NCBI RefSeq assembly: GCF_003545815.1
Contig: NZ_PDUW01000011.1
Coordinates: forward strand, 1 to 64,000
From: Pusillimonas caeni
Lineage (GTDB): Bacteria; Pseudomonadota; Gammaproteobacteria; Burkholderiales; Burkholderiaceae_B
Direction: 5' to 3'
Length of the DNA stretch: 64,000 bases
In this document: piece by piece, positions 60,430 through 64,000 of the stretch
Layout: the number at the start of each line of letters is the position of its first letter
Numbering within the stretch: position 1 is the stretch's first letter
Translations under genes and position numbers: made by a program
Notes under the pieces: model-generated
The model's database searches: none
What the model saw: the letters and a program-made list of their open reading frames with translations, nothing else
What the model was told of the DNA's origin: nothing

Positions 60430-61638
60430 ATGAAGCACGTGAAGAAGGCAGGACTGGTCGCGGTCGCCGCGGCCCTGGGGCTGCCTTGGGCCGTCCAGGC
60501 CGAAACCAGCGTCACCATGTACGGCAAGCTGTATCCCGAGATCGTCTATGGCAAGGTCAGCGGCGCCAGCGACGCGGGCACCAGCTCGCTCAGCAATCAG
60601 ACCCGCCTGCCCAATGCCGACTACAGCGGCACGGGCATGGCATCCAGCAACTCCAAATTCGGCCTGAAGGGCTCGGAAGACCTGGGCGGCAACCTCAAGG
60701 CGATTTTCCAGCTGGAGATGAACGTCGGCGTCCACGACGGCAGCGGCGGTTCGAGTTCGTCGATGTGGAACCGCAATACGTTCGTCGGCCTGAAGGGCGA
60801 CCTGGGCACCATCAAGTTCGGCCAGATGGACACGCCGTACAAGGAAGTGGGAGACACCTTGAGTTTCCTGGGCGTGTCGAGCGGCAATTTCGTGGCCAAC
60901 AGCACCATCTTGTCCAAGCACGCCTTCGGAACCAGTTCGGCGTCCAGCTTCCACCTGCGTCGCAGCAACGCCATCACCTACGAATCGCCCAAGCTCAACG
61001 GCTTCCAGTTCCTGGCGCAGTACTCCAAGAACACCCCCGACTTCACGGCGGACGATCCCAAGCCATGGGTGTTCTCCACCGGCGTTCTCTATGAACAGGG
61101 GCCCCTGTACCTGGCATTGGCCTATGAGTATCACAAGGACCTGTATGGCGGATCGCGCAATATGCCCACGGCGGCTCAGCGCGACCTGGCGGGCAAAGAG
61201 GCCAAGGACTCGGCGGTGCGCCTGACGGCGGGCTATCGCTTTACCAAAAACACCCGGGCCGAGGCCAACTTCGCTCACCTCAGGCTGAAGGAGTCGGGCG
61301 GACCGGCCGGCGACTTCGAAAGCTACCGGCACAACACCTGGTCGCTGAACGTGCAGCACAAGATAGGCGCCACCACGCTTCAGGCGTCGTATGCCCAGGC
61401 GACGGCGGGTTCCTGCACGCTGGTGGGCGACGTGGAATGCAGCACCTCGGGCCTGCAGGGCCGGCAGTTCAACATCGGCGCGTCCTATGCATTGTCCAAG
61501 CGCACCTATCTGTTCGCCATCGCATCGAAGCTGATCAACGGCGAGTCGGCGCGATTCAACAACCTGAGCCTGGATGGGGACATCAGCCCGGGGGCGGACA
61601 TCACCCAGGTCGCCGTGGGCCTGGCCCACAGCTTCTGA
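60430..61638 (+). CDS. Outer-membrane general porin (Burkholderia type)
   Basis: A 402-aa trimeric porin of the Gram-negative porin_4 family. A signal peptide (residues 1-24, ending PWAVQA-E) precedes SVTMYGKLYPEIVYGK, the standard first beta-strand. The SKFGLKGSEDLGGNLKAIFQLE block and the terminal aromatic F (GLAHSF) needed for BAM insertion are present. Placed between the oxygenase operon and two binding proteins, it probably passes the pathway substrate. A weak half-site (TGTTCC at 60353) lies upstream, not convincing as operator. Confidence 0.92.
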   Translation: MKHVKKAGLVAVAAALGLPWAVQAETSVTMYGKLYPEIVYGKVSGASDAGTSSLSNQTRLPNADYSGTGMASSNSKFGLKGSEDLGGNLKAIFQLEMNVGVHDGSGGSSSSMWNRNTFVGLKGDLGTIKFGQMDTPYKEVGDTLSFLGVSSGNFVANSTILSKHAFGTSSASSFHLRRSNAITYESPKLNGFQFLAQYSKNTPDFTADDPKPWVFSTGVLYEQGPLYLALAYEYHKDLYGGSRNMPTAAQRDLAGKEAKDSAVRLTAGYRFTKNTRAEANFAHLRLKESGGPAGDFESYRHNTWSLNVQHKIGATTLQASYAQATAGSCTLVGDVECSTSGLQGRQFNIGASYALSKRTYLFAIASKLINGESARFNNLSLDGDISPGADITQVAVGLAHSF

Positions 61639-61682
61639 CCGGCCGGCCGGACCGCAATCCATACCTATAGGACGGATGAGCC

Positions 61683-62768
61683 ATGGACCATCAATCCGGT
61701 AGCAAAAACTCGCGCCCCGGACCGCGCCGCGAGTTCATCGGAACCTTGTTGTCGGTATGCCTGGCGGCGGGCCTGGGCGCGGCGCCGGCCGCCATGGCCC
61801 AGCCGTCCGGCATGGCCGGCTACACCGGCCCGGATCGCCAGCAGAAACTGGAAGAGGCCGCTCGCAAGGAGGACGGGCTGCTGATCTACACTTCCGCCAC
61901 GGTCGAGGACATGACCGTGCTGATCGATGCATTCGAGAAGAAGTACGGCATCAAGGCCAGGCTCTGGCGCGCGGGAGGCGAGAAGGTCACCCAGCGCACG
62001 CTCACCGAGGCGCGCGCCGGCCGCAACGAGGTGGACATCATCGAAACCGATGGAATAGAGCTGGAGGCTTTGCACCGCGAGGGCGCGCTGCAGCCGGTCA
62101 AGTCGCCCTATCAGGCCGAGCTGATGGAGGGCGCGGTGCGCCCGCACGGGGACTGGACCGCGACCCGCCTGAACGTCTTCGCCATGGCCTACAACACCAA
62201 TCTCGTCAAGAAGGAGGAGTTGCCCAGGACATACGAAGACCTGCTCGACCCGCGCTGGAAGGGGAGGCTGGGCATCGAGGCCGAAGACCTGGACTGGTTC
62301 GCGACGGTGAACGCCGAGCTGGGCGAAGAGAAAGGACTGAAGCTGTTCCGCGACATGGTCGAGAAGAACGGCATATCGGTGCGCAAGGGTCATACCCTAC
62401 TGACCAACCTGGTCGCATCGGGCGAAGTGCCCCTGGCCTTGACGGTCTACAACTACAAGGCCGAGCAGCTCAAGAACAAGGGCGCGCCGCTCGACTGGTT
62501 CACCATCGACCCGGCCATCGTCCGGGCCAACGGCGTTGCGCTGGCCAAGGGCGCGCCCCATCCCAATGCGGCGCTGCTGTTCTTCGACTTTCTGTTGACC
62601 GACGGCCAGCAAATCCTTCTTGAGCGCGACTTCGTCACCACCAGCAAGAAGGCGCAGTCCAAACTCAACCGCATGCCGCTCAAATTCGTAGACCCGGCGG
62701 TGGTCCTGGACGAGAATGCGAAATGGGCCGGGCTTTACGAAGACATCTTCACCAAGCGATCAAAGTAA
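61683..62768 (+). CDS. Periplasmic solute-binding protein 5 (ABC uptake)
   Basis: A 361-aa binding protein with a twin-arginine-like signal (GPRREFIGTLLSVCLAAGLG...AMA-Q). The mature sequence begins YTGPDRQQKLEEAARKEDGLLIYTS and holds YGIKARLWRAGGEKVTQRTL, DPRWKGRLGIEAEDLDWFATV and RKGHTLLTNLVASGEVPLALTVYN. A 60-bp stretch (62445-62504) is identical to 63586-63645 in the next gene, a mark of recent tandem duplication or gene conversion. It is 44 bp after the porin, likely co-transcribed. Confidence 0.86.
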   Translation: MDHQSGSKNSRPGPRREFIGTLLSVCLAAGLGAAPAAMAQPSGMAGYTGPDRQQKLEEAARKEDGLLIYTSATVEDMTVLIDAFEKKYGIKARLWRAGGEKVTQRTLTEARAGRNEVDIIETDGIELEALHREGALQPVKSPYQAELMEGAVRPHGDWTATRLNVFAMAYNTNLVKKEELPRTYEDLLDPRWKGRLGIEAEDLDWFATVNAELGEEKGLKLFRDMVEKNGISVRKGHTLLTNLVASGEVPLALTVYNYKAEQLKNKGAPLDWFTIDPAIVRANGVALAKGAPHPNAALLFFDFLLTDGQQILLERDFVTTSKKAQSKLNRMPLKFVDPAVVLDENAKWAGLYEDIFTKRSK

Positions 62769-62796
62769 ATCTTTTTATATTTTGTTGGAAGACATC

Positions 62797-63909
62797 ATGA
62801 CTATAAAATCGACTCCCTTCACTCATCCCGGGCCTGCGACCGGCGCCGGCCGGCGCCACGCTCTCAAGGCCCTCTCGGCTTCTCTGCTGCTGGGCGCCGC
62901 CTTGTCGATGGGGGCGGCGGGCGCCTGGGCGCAGGAATCGACCCAGCAGACGGCCGCGGGCTATGCCGGCTCGGATCGCGAACAGTTCCTGGCCAAGGGC
63001 GCCAAAGAAGAAGGCCAGCTGATGATCTACACCTCGGCGCCCGTCGACGACATGACCGCGCTGGCCAAGGCGTTCGAAGACAAATACGGCATCCGGGTGC
63101 GGATGTGGCGGGCGGGGTCCGAGAAGGTGCTGCAGCGCACCGTCACCGAAGGCAATGCGGGGCGTTTCGATGTGGACATCGTCGAGACGAACGGCCCCGA
63201 ACTCGAAGCCCTGCATCGCGAAGGGCTGCTTCAGGAGGTCAAGTCGCCCTATCTGGCAGATCTGATTCCCGAAGCCATCATGCCTCATAAGGAATGGATC
63301 AGCACCCGCCTGAACATCTTTGCGGCCGCCTACAACACCAACCTCATCAAGAAAGAGGAAGTGCCCAAGTCGTACGAAGAACTGCTCGATCCCAAGTGGA
63401 AGGGCAAGCTGGGCATCGAGGCCGAGGACGCCGACTGGTTCGCCGGCGTGGTCAAGAACATGGGCGAAGAGAAGGGCGTGCAGCTGTTCCGCGACATCGT
63501 CGAGAAGAACGGCATCTCGGTGCGCAAGGGCCATACCTTGCTGACCAATCTGGTCGCGTCGGGTGAGGTGCCCATGGCCTTGACTGTCTACAACTACAAG
63601 GCCGAGCAGCTCAAGAACAAGGGCGCGCCGCTCGACTGGTTCACCTTCGACCCGGCCATCGCCCGCCCCAACGGAGTGGCCATGACCAAGAAGGCGCCCC
63701 ACCCGCATGCGGCGGCCTTGTTCGTGGATTTCATGCTGAGCGATGCGCAGCAGATCCTGCTGGAGCGCGACTTCGTTCCCACCAGCGAGAAGGTCGACAC
63801 CGCCCTGAACGACATGCCGATCAAGTTCGTCGATCCCAGCGTCATCCTGGACGAAAACCAGAAGTGGACGGGCTTGTACGAAGAAATCTTCACACGGCAA
63901 TCCAAGTGA
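62797..63909 (+). CDS. Periplasmic solute-binding protein 6 (ABC uptake)
   Basis: A 370-aa close paralog of binding protein 5. The signal peptide (about residues 18-47, RRHALKALSASLLLGAALSM...AWA-Q) includes an RR that may be Tat or Sec. Mature blocks: YAGSDREQFLAKGAKEEG, YGIRVRMWRAGSEKVLQRTV, YNTNLIKKEEVP, DPKWKGKLGIEAEDADWFAGV. ATG at 62797 is 28 bp after the previous stop; the upstream in-frame ATG lies inside the previous gene. Confidence 0.86.
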   Translation: MTIKSTPFTHPGPATGAGRRHALKALSASLLLGAALSMGAAGAWAQESTQQTAAGYAGSDREQFLAKGAKEEGQLMIYTSAPVDDMTALAKAFEDKYGIRVRMWRAGSEKVLQRTVTEGNAGRFDVDIVETNGPELEALHREGLLQEVKSPYLADLIPEAIMPHKEWISTRLNIFAAAYNTNLIKKEEVPKSYEELLDPKWKGKLGIEAEDADWFAGVVKNMGEEKGVQLFRDIVEKNGISVRKGHTLLTNLVASGEVPMALTVYNYKAEQLKNKGAPLDWFTFDPAIARPNGVAMTKKAPHPHAAALFVDFMLSDAQQILLERDFVPTSEKVDTALNDMPIKFVDPSVILDENQKWTGLYEEIFTRQSK

Positions 63910-63935
63910 GCCACGATTTTTTATAAGGAAGCATC

Positions 63936-64000
63936 ATGGGAAAGGAATCTCACTACAACAGCAAGCGCGACCGCGTGTTCCTGCGCGCCATCGCCGGTCC
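63936..64000 (+). CDS. Cupin gene, start only (cut by window edge)
   Basis: ATG at 63936 opens a frame beginning MGKESHYNSKRDRVFLRAIAG. This matches the block YHSNKNRVFVRAIAG of cupin protein A (57815) residue for residue at most positions, so it is a paralog of that gene. AAGGAAG provides a ribosome-binding site. Only 21 codons are visible; the metal motifs are beyond the edge. It lies 26 bp after binding protein 6, echoing the binding-protein-then-oxidation-gene order seen elsewhere in the island. Confidence 0.7.
   Translation, partial: MGKESHYNSKRDRVFLRAIAG

Noticed and set aside
19543-63909. Iron(III) uptake system, the usual label for these binding proteins and permease
   Set aside because: No Fur box, siderophore or iron gene is near them. 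They are embedded among aromatic-type catabolic genes with a shared IclR-type operator.
1-64000. tRNA, rRNA or CRISPR arrays
   Set aside because: No cloverleaf with a TTCRANNC-type arm, no ribosomal RNA sequence and no regularly spaced repeat-spacer array was noticed on reading both strands.

Overview
The window is high-GC chromosomal DNA of a Burkholderiales bacterium, most likely Alcaligenaceae (Bordetella/Achromobacter-like). I infer this from the argS-SPOR-dsbA block, the 566-aa type of LeuA, the bfd-bfr pair, the Burkholderia-type porin and the large family of periplasmic solute-binding proteins. All identifications are by reading motifs; no database was searched.

Positions 1-19.2 kb are mainly housekeeping genes: the end of an IS3-family element and a scar with overlapping inverted repeats, a LysE-type exporter divergent from a cystathionine beta-lyase, argS-SPOR-dsbA, a Sec-exported RHS protein with a Tle1-like lipase tail, leuA with a candidate leucine leader peptide, a stand-alone rpoN, Fur-boxed bfd, bfr, prfC and rhlE. 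A small lemA-TPM-TPM operon lies at 25.2-27.3 kb.

From 19.4 kb to the right edge there is one large catabolic island. It holds six paralogous periplasmic binding proteins but only one permease/ATPase pair, a porin, a Tat-exported two-subunit molybdenum hydroxylase, a TPP-dependent decarboxylase-like enzyme with an aldehyde dehydrogenase, a Rieske oxygenase with a 3-hydroxyisobutyrate-dehydrogenase-like enzyme, five cupin genes, two 4,5-dihydroxyphthalate-decarboxylase-like proteins, a LigJ-like hydratase, an HpcH/HpaI aldolase, a class II aldolase, a PanB-like enzyme, a CobW GTPase and two EutA-like ATPases. There is no ethanolamine ammonia-lyase gene.

One IclR regulator (46.3 kb) sits in the island. 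A shared operator, TGTTCT-N7-AGAACA or its half-sites, often repeated at exactly 20 bp, lies upstream of eight transcription starts between 19.4 and 51.7 kb, including iclR itself. I infer a single local regulon for uptake and breakdown of an aromatic or N-heteroaromatic carboxylate. The substrate cannot be read from sequence.

The most novel part is the pairing of EutA-family ATPases with metal-dependent enzymes: a bicupin gene 7 bp upstream of one, and a class II aldolase after the other, which carries a long His-rich tail. With a His-rich CobW GTPase and a small Cys-rich protein nearby, this suggests a metal-loading or reactivation system unrelated to B12.
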